The notes beneath the pieces were generated by a model that was not told where the DNA came from, ran no database searches, and was given only the letters and a program-made list of their open reading frames with translations. A DNA stretch of 64,000 bases from positions 1-64,000 of the forward strand of contig CAZAOZ010000013.1 of NCBI GenBank assembly GCA_964486865.1, written 5' to 3'. This DNA comes from Ga0077527 sp964486865 (GTDB lineage: Bacteria; Pseudomonadota; Gammaproteobacteria; Burkholderiales; SG8-41). Of the stretch, positions 9,640 to 16,857 are shown one piece after another. The position numbers were made by a program, and so were the translations under genes. How positions within the stretch are numbered: the stretch's first letter is position 1; each line of letters opens with the position of its first letter.

Positions 9640-10619
9640 GTATTCAACAGATAGACCATGAACAGCGCAAGACTCACCCAGCCTACCGTGCGTAACAATC
9701 GCTTGCGGGGACGGTAAAACAGCCCGACGATGGCGATACCCGTCATCACCAACGCCGACATGGCGGTGATCGCATGCATCGGCGACACGTGAGCAAGGAT
9801 CGGTCCTGTTGTAAAAAACAAGTCGTCAACCGCGATCACCAGTACATCAAACAGGTTGCTGCCCAGCAGATTGCCGATGGCCATATCCAGCGCGCCAATC
9901 CGCATTGCCGCGATCGTGACTACGAGCTCAGGTACCGACGTAGCCAGTGCCACGAACAACGTACCGACGAACGTCTTGGTCCATCCCATCTGCTGCGCAA
10001 GCTCGACGCCGACGAACGGCAACCAGATACCCGTGGCCACGACGGCAATCGCAGCAGCCGTATAACGCGCTGCTGCCTGGCGCAATGTGATGTCTTCGTA
10101 GCGACGCGCCCGTTGCTCGATATATTCCTCCAGATGCTCGCGCTCGTAGCGGAACACGGTCTGCATGGCGATCAGATACAGCAAAATGATGATCGGGGTA
10201 TATAAGCCGACATGGCCCAGCACCGGCGCGAAACCGCGCGGCCCGATCAGCAGAGAGAACCCCACGAAGCCGATCAAAATCACGCCAAAGCCGGCAGACA
10301 GCACATGACCGCGGTGCGCACGGCTATAGATCGACTCCTCCCTATACATCAGGTCGAGGATCACCAGAATCAGTAGATTAAAAACGCAGCTGCCAAGTGC
10401 ATCTCCAATCGCGATGTTCGGCGCCTTTGCAACCGTAACAGACGTGATTCCGGTGACCAACTCGGGCAGCGAGGTCACCGTAGCCAGCAAAACCAGACCG
10501 ATCCAACTGCCGGAGAAACCGGTCTTTTCGGCGATCACGTCCCCATAACGGGAGAGCTTCGTCCCGGCATAGCCGATCAGGGCGACACAAACCGCGAATT
10601 CCAGCCAGACGCGCAACAC
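9612..10619 (-). CDS. CaCA-family sodium/calcium exchanger
   Basis: A 335-residue inner-membrane cation antiporter with about ten helices in two inverted halves. Both alpha repeats are visible: LATVTSLPELVTG followed by GDALGSCVFNL in the first half, and VALATSVPELVVT followed by GNLLGSNLFDV in the second. GTG at 10619 is chosen over the TTG at 10655 because AAGGAGG lies 7 bases before it. An FNR-like box (10686-10699) lies upstream in the divergent region, and its neighbours are stress and oxygen-related small proteins. Ion specificity (Ca2+/Na+ or H+) is not settled by sequence. Confidence 0.88.
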   Translation of the reverse strand: MLRVWLEFAVCVALIGYAGTKLSRYGDVIAEKTGFSGSWIGLVLLATVTSLPELVTGITSVTVAKAPNIAIGDALGSCVFNLLILVILDLMYREESIYSRAHRGHVLSAGFGVILIGFVGFSLLIGPRGFAPVLGHVGLYTPIIILLYLIAMQTVFRYEREHLEEYIEQRARRYEDITLRQAAARYTAAAIAVVATGIWLPFVGVELAQQMGWTKTFVGTLFVALATSVPELVVTIAAMRIGALDMAIGNLLGSNLFDVLVIAVDDLFFTTGPILAHVSPMHAITAMSALVMTGIAIVGLFYRPRKRLLRTVGWVSLALFMVYLLNTYVLFLHGE

Positions 10620-10685
10620 AGCCTGTCCTCCTTCAATTTCATGACGCTCAATCAAGGAACCCTATATCACCATCGGTTGCTCACG

Positions 10686-10699
10686 ATGATTTGGATCAA
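10686..10699 (-). promoter_or_regulatory. FNR/ANR-type box upstream of the antiporter
   Basis: On the minus strand TTGAT-CCAA-ATCAT matches the FNR consensus at nine of ten positions. It lies about 67 bases before the antiporter's GTG start, in the divergent region shared with the hemerythrin gene. Confidence 0.55.
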
Positions 10700-10855
10700 A
10701 GGCCAGCATGAACGCATGACGACCTTGCCATGAATCATTACCCGCTTTTGAGCACATACTCCTATCTGTCTGATCGCACTCGCCTCTCGCATGCCGCCCG
10801 AACCATTTTTACTGCAAAGCACAAAAATGATCTGGAACTGCACGCACGGGACTGC

Positions 10856-10869
10856 TTGACCTGTGTCAA
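10856..10869 (+). promoter_or_regulatory. CRP/FNR-family dyad upstream of hemerythrin
   Basis: TTGAC-CTGT-GTCAA is a perfect palindrome differing from the FNR consensus only by the T-A to C-G change in each half. It is 76 bases before the hemerythrin start. FNR, DNR or another CRP/FNR-family regulator could bind. Confidence 0.5.
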
Positions 10870-10944
10870 CACATCGCCATTCCGCCACCGGCACACTGCG
10901 CCAATTCAGGTGTTTGTCCATCCTCGAATCCGGAGCGACAGCCC

Positions 10945-11577
10945 ATGCCGATCATCCAGGACAGGAGTGAATCCGTCGCCGCCAGCGAACTCGCCATCGG
11001 CATGATCACGCGGGAACACCAGTTGGTCGAAACCATGCTGCAAACGCTGCTGCGACTGATCAACGACGTCGAGAAATTGCAAAGTGAGCCGGATTTTCCG
11101 CTGCTCGCGGCAGAGCTGAATTTCATGGAAGATTTCCAGGACGGACATCACCATCCGCTGGAAGAATATTACCTGTTCAGACCCCTGCGCCGCCGCGCGC
11201 CGGACATGATCCCGATCATGGATGAACTGAATGCCGAATACATGCGCGGTTCCGCGGCGCTCACTGAAATGGCCCATGCGCTGGTACGCTATCACGGCGG
11301 CGCGCAGGACGGATTCCGGCGCTTCAAGAGCATCATTGACACTTACGCCGACATGATGATGGGGCGCATCAGCGTGGAAAATGCCCTGCACGAACGCGCA
11401 CGCGAATGTCTCACGACAGAGGAATGGCTGGAAATCTCCTGCGCGTTCGAGGCCAACAGCGATTCGCCGGCGAACCGCGTGCCGCGCGAGGAACTCCAGA
11501 GACTCCGTCAGCGGATCGTGCTCAGGCTGCCGCAGAAGTTCCGGACCCCGGCGTTGCGTGAAGCGCGCTATTTCTGA
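10945..11577 (+). CDS. Hemerythrin-like domain protein
   Basis: A 210-residue soluble, mostly helical protein with a hemerythrin HHE-type cation-binding domain in its first 160 residues. H25, the HHHPLEEYYLF segment (His 68-70 with E73/E74) and later H/E residues (for example near HERAREC) are the likely di-iron ligands. Such proteins bind O2 or NO or sense redox state. GGAG at 10932-10935 precedes the ATG. A CRP/FNR-type palindrome upstream and stress genes around it fit an oxygen- or NO-linked role. The C-terminal 50 residues are basic and not recognised. Confidence 0.85.
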   Translation: MPIIQDRSESVAASELAIGMITREHQLVETMLQTLLRLINDVEKLQSEPDFPLLAAELNFMEDFQDGHHHPLEEYYLFRPLRRRAPDMIPIMDELNAEYMRGSAALTEMAHALVRYHGGAQDGFRRFKSIIDTYADMMMGRISVENALHERARECLTTEEWLEISCAFEANSDSPANRVPREELQRLRQRIVLRLPQKFRTPALREARYF

Positions 11578-11601
11578 ATACGCAGCGGCTCACGCCACAC
11601 G

Positions 11602-11623
11602 CCCGGCGGATTACGCCGGGGGT
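11602..11623. terminator. Possible terminator between convergent hemerythrin and DUF3330 genes
   Basis: CCCGGCG pairs with CGCCGGG around a 5-base loop, followed by GGTTT. It overlaps the 3' end of the DUF3330 gene and has only a short T-run, so support is modest. Confidence 0.35.
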
Positions 11624-11808
11624 TTCCGGCCGGGTTCGGCGGGCTTCACGCCTGCTTGCAGCCGCCACCGTTCGTAGCATTCGCTGCCGCAGAAATGGCG
11701 GACATAATCCACGGCCTCGCTGCTTTTTGCCTCCGACGCCGGAATCTCCGTCAGGCACATCTCGCAGGCAACCATGCCCTCCTGCAGAACCGGAACGGGC
11801 TTGACCAT
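11611..11808 (-). CDS. DUF3330 family small zinc-ribbon-like protein
   Basis: A 65-residue soluble protein with two Cys pairs: CEMC in the EMCLTEIPASEA segment, and the HFCGSEC segment before YERW. This is the DUF3330 signature (CxxCLxEIPxSEA, then DYVxHFCGxxCY), and the spacing suggests one metal site. DUF3330 members occur near stress and mercury-resistance loci; function is unknown. GGAGAC precedes the ATG. The HIG1-like gene upstream on the same strand may be co-transcribed. Confidence 0.8.
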   Translation of the reverse strand: MVKPVPVLQEGMVACEMCLTEIPASEAKSSEAVDYVRHFCGSECYERWRLQAGVKPAEPGRKPPA

Positions 11809-11854
11809 GCTGGTCTCCGTGGTACAAAAATCAACGCACGACTGACACGACGAC

Positions 11855-12049
11855 CTACCACCAGCCCACCTTCAGTGCCAGCAGCAACAGAGCCAGCGCC
11901 GCCGCCTGAAACACTACGCGCCACATCATCCAGTGTGCACTGTCGTTGTGCGCAACATCGCCATCGCGCGTCATGGCCGTAATACCCGCCCCCAGCGAAA
12001 ACACCGTGATTGCCACCATTACAAGAATGAGAACCATTAATGCACTCAT
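11855..12049 (-). CDS. HIG1-like small membrane protein
   Basis: A 64-residue protein with two transmembrane helices (about residues 3-22 and 42-62) joined by a polar loop containing HNDSAHWMMWRVVFQ, which resembles the HIG1/twin-transmembrane family associated with respiratory chains under low oxygen. ATG 12049 is chosen over 12106 because AGGAGG is correctly spaced before it and the protein then starts directly with the first helix. It is in the same orientation as the DUF3330 gene, 46 bases upstream of it. Family assignment is moderate. Confidence 0.7.
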   Translation of the reverse strand: MSALMVLILVMVAITVFSLGAGITAMTRDGDVAHNDSAHWMMWRVVFQAAALALLLLALKVGWW

Positions 12050-12195
12050 GTCACCCTCCTGCCTCAAGACAGACGATCGGAATTCACCATCCACTTCTGC
12101 CGGCACTCCCGAAGGGCATGCTTGGCCAGCCCCTCTGATGTGGAAATACTCCGATTAAACAAAGCCGCTTTGATCTGGGACAAGATTGATCCATC

Positions 12196-12229
12196 TGAAA
12201 GAATGAAATTCACGTGCTTCATTCTTTCA
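12196..12229. repeat. Perfect 12-bp inverted repeat with CACGTG in the loop
   Basis: TGAAAGAATGAA at 12196-12207 is exactly reverse-complementary to 12218-12229. The 10-base spacer holds the palindrome CACGTG. No T-run follows on either side, so an operator or RNA stem is more likely than a terminator. It is 147 bases upstream of the HIG1-like gene; a weak FNR-like match (8 of 10) overlaps its left edge at 12186-12199. Confidence 0.75.
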
Positions 12230-12292
12230 GGCGCTCCCGACCCGGTTTGATAACCCGCGCCTGCCAGCACGGGCCCACTGCACTGCCACCCA

Positions 12293-12322
12293 TAAACAAA
12301 CAGCCCACACGGCTGTTTGTTA
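12293..12322 (-). terminator. Terminator of the SET-domain gene
   Basis: AACAAACAGCC (12295-12305) pairs with GGCTGTTTGTT (12311-12321) around a 5-base loop. The stem overlaps the stop codon of the SET-domain gene and is followed on the minus strand by TATG rather than a long T-run. Its ACAGCC core resembles the tRNA-Ser terminators. Confidence 0.7.
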
Positions 12323-12823
12323 TTTGATGATCCGGGTTGCCAGTATGAATTCCGGAATAATCCCCAGCCGCCGGTAACGGGCCAGCACGCCGGCCGGCAG
12401 CCGGCTGATGTTGCGCACGACCTTGCGGCAATGCGCTGCGCCGCAGTTGCACTGCATTTTCCACACATCGTCGGCGCCGAGCAGCGTGGAATAATCGTGG
12501 GTGACTTCATCACCGGCGGCAATGGCCTTGATGGCTTGCAGCAGCAGCCGGCGCCCCGACTTGATCACGCCGGCATTGGGATTGCAGGAATGGTTGGCCC
12601 AGGCGCCGATCCCGCCTTCGGGATCGAGATAATGTTCGGCGTCATAACGAAAACAGTTGGCGCCGCGCCGCGGATCCGTATCCCAGTAGCGCCAGACCGT
12701 GCGTCCGGTGACGATTTTTCCGCGCACCTGACAGATCGCCGCACCTGAAGCGAAGGGCTTCAGCGCAACAATGCCCAGACCGTTGCGCACGGGGCGCACT
12801 TCGAGAGTGTTGGAATAACGCAT
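12320..12823 (-). CDS. SET-domain protein (putative lysine methyltransferase)
   Basis: A 167-residue protein that is essentially one SET domain plus a post-SET Cys cluster. NHSCNPN (77-83) and EVTHDY (106-111) are the two catalytic/SAM-binding signatures, and C80 with CNCGAAHC (C125, C127, C132) could form the post-SET zinc site. Bacterial SET proteins are presumed protein-lysine methyltransferases, but the substrate here is unknown. It is the last gene before a hairpin terminator. Its upstream region is entirely a heptad repeat hairpin, with no clear ribosome binding site before the ATG. Confidence 0.88.
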   Translation of the reverse strand: MRYSNTLEVRPVRNGLGIVALKPFASGAAICQVRGKIVTGRTVWRYWDTDPRRGANCFRYDAEHYLDPEGGIGAWANHSCNPNAGVIKSGRRLLLQAIKAIAAGDEVTHDYSTLLGADDVWKMQCNCGAAHCRKVVRNISRLPAGVLARYRRLGIIPEFILATRIIK

Positions 12824-12898
12824 GATTGGGTGATGGGTGATGGGTGATGGGTTGTTCGCCGTTCACCCATCACTCATCACTCATTACCATTTACCGCC
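12824..12898. repeat. Heptad short tandem repeat forming a hairpin (TGATGGG type)
   Basis: About four copies of TGATGGG/TGGGTGA are followed, after a short loop (TGTTCGCCGT), by their inverted counterpart (ATCACTC, CACCCAT units). It fills the whole gap between the SET gene and the Bug binding-protein gene. It belongs to the same class as 18032-18082, 19503-19668, 26206-26272 and 31546-31656. Confidence 0.85.
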
Positions 12899-12901
12899 GT
12901 C

Positions 12902-13852
12902 TCAGTCAGCCCGGATATTCCCCGCCCTGGCCACCCGCGTCCAGTTGGCGATTTCGCCGGCGACAAATTGTGCAAACACGGCCGGACTGCTGCCGATCAC
13001 TTCGCCCTGCTGCGCCTCGATGCGCTCACGCACATCGTTCATCGCCACCACTTTCGCGATTTCAGCGGCGATCCTCGCCTGTATGGGTTTGGGTACCCGC
13101 GCCGGCGCGACCAGCCCGAACCAGGACGTGGCATCGACTGCCGGATAACCGGCCTCACGCATGGTCGGCGTATCCGGCAGTGATGCGATGCGCCTGGCGG
13201 TGGTCACGGCCAGCGCCCTGACCTTGCCTGACTTGGTCTGCGGCACGGCCAGCGTCAGCGTCGGGAATACCATGGTGATCTGGCCGCCGAGCAGGCTCGC
13301 CATCGCCGGCGCGGCGCCCTTGTGCGGCACATGCAGCATGTTGACGCCGGCGGCGACTTTCAGTTGTTCACCGGCCATGTGCAACGGCGTGCCGACACCG
13401 CCGGAACCGAACGTCAGTTGCCCCGGCTTTGCCTTGGCCAGATCCACCAGTTCCCTGACCGTGCGCGCCGCCACCGACGGATGCACCACCAGCGCATTGC
13501 CCACGCTCATGATCTGCGAAATCGTCGCGAAGTCCTTCTGCGCGTTGAACGGCAGCTTGTCGTAAATCGCCGGCGTGATGCCGAAGGCGGTGTCGGCCAT
13601 CAGCAGCGTGTAGCCGTCGGGCGCGCCCTTGGCGACCAGGTCGGTGCCAAGGATGGAACCGGCGCCAGGACGGTTATCGACCACCACCGTCTGGCCGAGC
13701 AGTTCGCCCAGTTTCGGCGCCGTTACGCGCGCTGCAAAATCCGTCGTCCCACCCGGCGCGTAAGCCACCACCATGCGCAGCGGACGGCTGGGGTAATCGG
13801 CCGCCCAGGCAGCAGATGAAATAAATATCAATAAAAACAATTGCTTATACAT
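12902..13852 (-). CDS. Bug/TctC-family periplasmic solute-binding protein
   Basis: A 316-residue secreted binding protein with a signal peptide (MYKQLFLLIFISSAAWA, cut before ADYPSRPL). The Bug/TctC hallmarks are present: YPSRPLRMVVAYAPGG, then VVVDNRPGAGS and GAPDGYTLL. These proteins bind carboxylates for tripartite tricarboxylate transporters. No TctAB genes are adjacent, so it is an orphan or uses the distant TctAB (58261-60241). ATG 13852 is preferred over the GTG two codons earlier because GGGAG is well placed. It follows prpE at a 35-base gap and is probably co-transcribed, suggesting a ligand related to propionate or another short acid. Confidence 0.9.
   Translation of the reverse strand: MYKQLFLLIFISSAAWAADYPSRPLRMVVAYAPGGTTDFAARVTAPKLGELLGQTVVVDNRPGAGSILGTDLVAKGAPDGYTLLMADTAFGITPAIYDKLPFNAQKDFATISQIMSVGNALVVHPSVAARTVRELVDLAKAKPGQLTFGSGGVGTPLHMAGEQLKVAAGVNMLHVPHKGAAPAMASLLGGQITMVFPTLTLAVPQTKSGKVRALAVTTARRIASLPDTPTMREAGYPAVDATSWFGLVAPARVPKPIQARIAAEIAKVVAMNDVRERIEAQQGEVIGSSPAVFAQFVAGEIANWTRVARAGNIRAD
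13830..13847 (-). repeat. T-rich element inside the start of the Bug gene
   Basis: On the minus strand TAAGCAATTGTTTTTATT, 15 of 18 matches to the recurring element. It begins five bases after the A of the start codon and encodes part of the signal peptide. Confidence 0.45.
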
Positions 13853-13887
13853 TATCACTCCCGGTTAATCCTGTTGATCCTGACACC

Positions 13888-15783
13888 TCAGGCACGCAGC
13901 GCGCTGCGGATCTGCTCCAGCGCCGCGGGATCTTCAATGGTGGTCAGGTCGCCGGGATCGCGCCCCTCGGCCAGCGCCTGTATCGATCGCCGCAGCAATT
14001 TTCCGGAACGCGTTTTCGGCAGCAGGGTCACGAAGTACACGCGCCGGGGCCGGCCGATGGCGCCGAGCTGGCGATCCACGGCGGCCATGACTTCCTGCTC
14101 CTGTCTGCCACGCTCGGCTTCGGTGCCGACTTTCGACACATCCTTGACCACCGCAAACGCCAGCGGCATCTGCCCCTTCACTGCGTCCGCCACGCCGACC
14201 ACGGCGACTTCGGCAATGTTGGCGTGCGACTGCACCGCTTCTTCGATCTCTCGCGTGCCGATGCGGTGTCCCGCGACATTGATGACGTCATCGGTGCGGC
14301 CGAGGATGAAGGTATAGCCCTCCTTGTCACGCACGCCCCAGTCGAACGTCGAGTACAACAACTGTTTGGGGAAGGTGCGGAAATAAGTATTGACGAAACG
14401 CTCGTCGTCGCCCCACACCGTGGTCATGCAACCCGGCGGCAGCGGCGGCTTGATCATCAGCACGCCCTTCTCCTCGGCTGCCGCTTCGGTCGCGTCCGAT
14501 TCGCGCAGCAGTTTCAGGTCATAACCGTACACCGGAAAACCCGGCGTGCCGTATTTGACCTTGACCGCTTCCACCCCCGGCGCCAATGACAGAATCGGCC
14601 AGCCGGTTTCAGTCTGCCAGTAATGATCGATGACGGGTTTTTTCAGCGCCTCGTGAATCCAGCGGTGCGTCGGCTCATCCAGCGGTTCGCCGGCGAGAAA
14701 CAGATGCCGCAGCGACGACAAATCGTATTTCGACAAATAAGCCGGATCCTGTTTTTTCAGCACGCGCGCCGCGGTCGGCGATGAAAACATCACGCTGACC
14801 TTGTGATCGGCGACGATTTTCCACCAGATCCCGGCGTCGGGCCGGATCGGCAGGCCTTCATAAAGTATGGTGGTCATGCCGTGGATCAACGGGCCATAGA
14901 CAATGTATGAATGTCCCACCACCCAGCCGATGTCGGACGTGGTGAACATGGTTTCGCCGGGTTTGCCGCAGTAAATGCGCTCCATGGAACTCGCCAGCGC
15001 CACGGCATAGCCGCCGGTATCGCGCTGCACGCCCTTCGGTCTGCCGGTGGTGCCCGAGGTATAGAGGATGTACGAGGGCTCGCTGGATTCCAGCCAGGTC
15101 ACTGGCACCTGCGCGCCGGCATGCTGGCGGGCGAGCGTCGCGTAATCGAGGTCGCGCCCCGGCACCGGCTTGAAACCGGGATCGATGCCGCGATTGACCA
15201 CCAGCACTTTCTGCGGCGGAAATTTCGCCAGCCGCACCGCCTCATTCACCAGCGGCTGGTAATGGATGGCCTTGCCGCCGCGCAGGCCGGCATCCGATGT
15301 AATCAGCAGTTTCGGCTTGGCATCATCGATGCGCGTCGCACAGCTCGCCGCGGCAAATCCGCCGAACACCACCGAGTGCACCGCTCCCAGCCGCGCGCAG
15401 GCCAGCATCGCAAACACCGCCTCCGGGATCATCGGCATGTAAATCAGCACGCGGTCACCGCGGCCGACGCCCTGCGCGGCGATTATCGCGGCGCAGGTGT
15501 TTACCGCGGCATGCAGCTCGCGGTAGGTGTAGCTTTTTTCGGTATCGGTTTCAGTGGAAACATAAACCAGCGCCTTCTGGTCGCCGCGCGTGGCGAGATG
15601 GCGGTCCACTGCGTTGTGGCACAGGTTGGTCTCGCCGCCGACAAACCATTTTGCGAACGGCGGACGGCTGTAATCGAGCACCTGGTCAAACGGCCGGTGC
15701 CAGGCTATGCGCTGCGCTTCCTCGGCCCAAAAGGCCTCCCGGTCGTCAATGGAACGGCGATAGAAATCAGCATACGCGCCCAT
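13888..15783 (-). CDS. prpE: Propionyl-CoA synthetase
   Basis: A 631-residue AMP-forming acyl-CoA synthetase of PrpE type, converting propionate to propionyl-CoA. Visible are YTSGTTGRPKG, the WQTETGWP motif and the C-terminal LPKTRSGK with the catalytic lysine. Length and the N-terminal YADFYRRSIDDREAFWAE agree with PrpE rather than Acs. ATG 15783 is chosen because GGAGGGG lies just before it; the ATG five codons upstream has no such site. It follows zapE-acuI on the same strand and precedes a Bug binding protein. With prpC and prpD (30392-33102) it feeds the methylcitrate route. Confidence 0.92.
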   Translation of the reverse strand: MGAYADFYRRSIDDREAFWAEEAQRIAWHRPFDQVLDYSRPPFAKWFVGGETNLCHNAVDRHLATRGDQKALVYVSTETDTEKSYTYRELHAAVNTCAAIIAAQGVGRGDRVLIYMPMIPEAVFAMLACARLGAVHSVVFGGFAAASCATRIDDAKPKLLITSDAGLRGGKAIHYQPLVNEAVRLAKFPPQKVLVVNRGIDPGFKPVPGRDLDYATLARQHAGAQVPVTWLESSEPSYILYTSGTTGRPKGVQRDTGGYAVALASSMERIYCGKPGETMFTTSDIGWVVGHSYIVYGPLIHGMTTILYEGLPIRPDAGIWWKIVADHKVSVMFSSPTAARVLKKQDPAYLSKYDLSSLRHLFLAGEPLDEPTHRWIHEALKKPVIDHYWQTETGWPILSLAPGVEAVKVKYGTPGFPVYGYDLKLLRESDATEAAAEEKGVLMIKPPLPPGCMTTVWGDDERFVNTYFRTFPKQLLYSTFDWGVRDKEGYTFILGRTDDVINVAGHRIGTREIEEAVQSHANIAEVAVVGVADAVKGQMPLAFAVVKDVSKVGTEAERGRQEQEVMAAVDRQLGAIGRPRRVYFVTLLPKTRSGKLLRRSIQALAEGRDPGDLTTIEDPAALEQIRSALRA

Positions 15784-15864
15784 ATCCCCTCCAGTCATTG
15801 GCGCGGCGCCCCGGTTTGAAGTATTAACGGGGTCACCGACAGGGGCATTATCACCCCTGCGGAC

Positions 15865-16851
15865 TTACAAAATCCTGACCACTGCGCGACCACGGGTTTC
15901 GCCTTTCAGCATGCGCCCGAAATACGCGGTCAGATCGGTCAGGCCGATCACCTGCGTGATGGCGCCGAGGTGCCGCGGTTTCAGATCACTGGCGAGACGC
16001 CCCCACACGCGCCGCCGCAACGGCATCGGCGTTGCGGCGGAATCCACGCCGATCAGCCGCACGCCGCGCAGGATGAACGGCAGCACCGTCGTTTTGAGAT
16101 CGATGCCGCCGGCATTGCCGAAGCTGGCGATCAGCCCCTGCGGCTGCAGGGTGCGCGTCAGCCAGGCAAGCTGCTCGCCGCCGACCGAATCGAAGGCCGC
16201 GGCCCACAGCGGCTTTTCCAGCGGACGCGTGCCGAAATCAATCTTGGCGCGATCGAGAATTTCGGCAGCCCCGAGACTGCGCAGAAAATCATGTTCCGCA
16301 GTTTTCCCGGTCACCGCCGTCACGGAATAACCTTTTGCTGCCAGCATGTCGATGGCGAGGCTGGCCACGCCGCCGGTCGCGCCGTTGATCAGCACCTTGC
16401 CGTTGTTCGGCGCCAGGCCGTTGAGTTCCAGCAGTTCCACGGCAAGCCCTGCGGTATAACCCGCGGTGCCCAGCGCCATCGCATCGAGCAGCGTCAGCCC
16501 CTTGGGCAGCGGCACCACCCAGTCGGCAGGCACCCGGCAGATTTCCGCATAACCGCCGTCGTGGGCAACGCCCATGTCATAGCTGGTGCAGATCACTTCG
16601 TCACCGGGCTTGAAACGGTCGTCGCTGGAACTCGTCACGGTGCCCGCGGCATCGATGCCGCCGATCAGCGGATAGTTGCGGATGATCTTGCCGACGCCGG
16701 TCGCCGCCAGCGCATCCTTGTAATTGACGCTGGAGTACGCGGTCTTGAATACCACCTCGCCGCGGCCGATATCGGCGGCCGGCACATCGACCACGCACCC
16801 TGCTATCTTGTTGTTTTCATTGAATATTCTGTAGGCTTTACAGTGATCCAT
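15865..16851 (-). CDS. acuI: Acrylyl-CoA reductase-type quinone oxidoreductase (YhdH/AcuI)
   Basis: A 328-residue zinc-free medium-chain dehydrogenase/reductase of the YhdH/AcuI group: GroES-like N-terminal half with SSVNYKDALA and a Rossmann half with the NADPH-binding NGATGGVASLA motif. AcuI reduces toxic acrylyl-CoA to propionyl-CoA with NADPH. Its position immediately before prpE supports a propionate-related task. The start uses a GAGG that overlaps the zapE stop codon six bases upstream, so the two are coupled. Activity on acrylyl-CoA is inferred from family. Confidence 0.85.
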   Translation of the reverse strand: MDHCKAYRIFNENNKIAGCVVDVPAADIGRGEVVFKTAYSSVNYKDALAATGVGKIIRNYPLIGGIDAAGTVTSSSDDRFKPGDEVICTSYDMGVAHDGGYAEICRVPADWVVPLPKGLTLLDAMALGTAGYTAGLAVELLELNGLAPNNGKVLINGATGGVASLAIDMLAAKGYSVTAVTGKTAEHDFLRSLGAAEILDRAKIDFGTRPLEKPLWAAAFDSVGGEQLAWLTRTLQPQGLIASFGNAGGIDLKTTVLPFILRGVRLIGVDSAATPMPLRRRVWGRLASDLKPRHLGAITQVIGLTDLTAYFGRMLKGETRGRAVVRIL

Positions 16852-16857
16852 ATGACC

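Noticed and set aside
12064..12522. A minus-strand open frame running from the SET gene region into the HIG1-like upstream region
   Set aside because: It overlaps the SET gene in another frame and crosses a terminator and a perfect inverted repeat; no homology or ribosome binding site is visible. A 52-residue tail (starting MKHVNFILS) is not convincing either.
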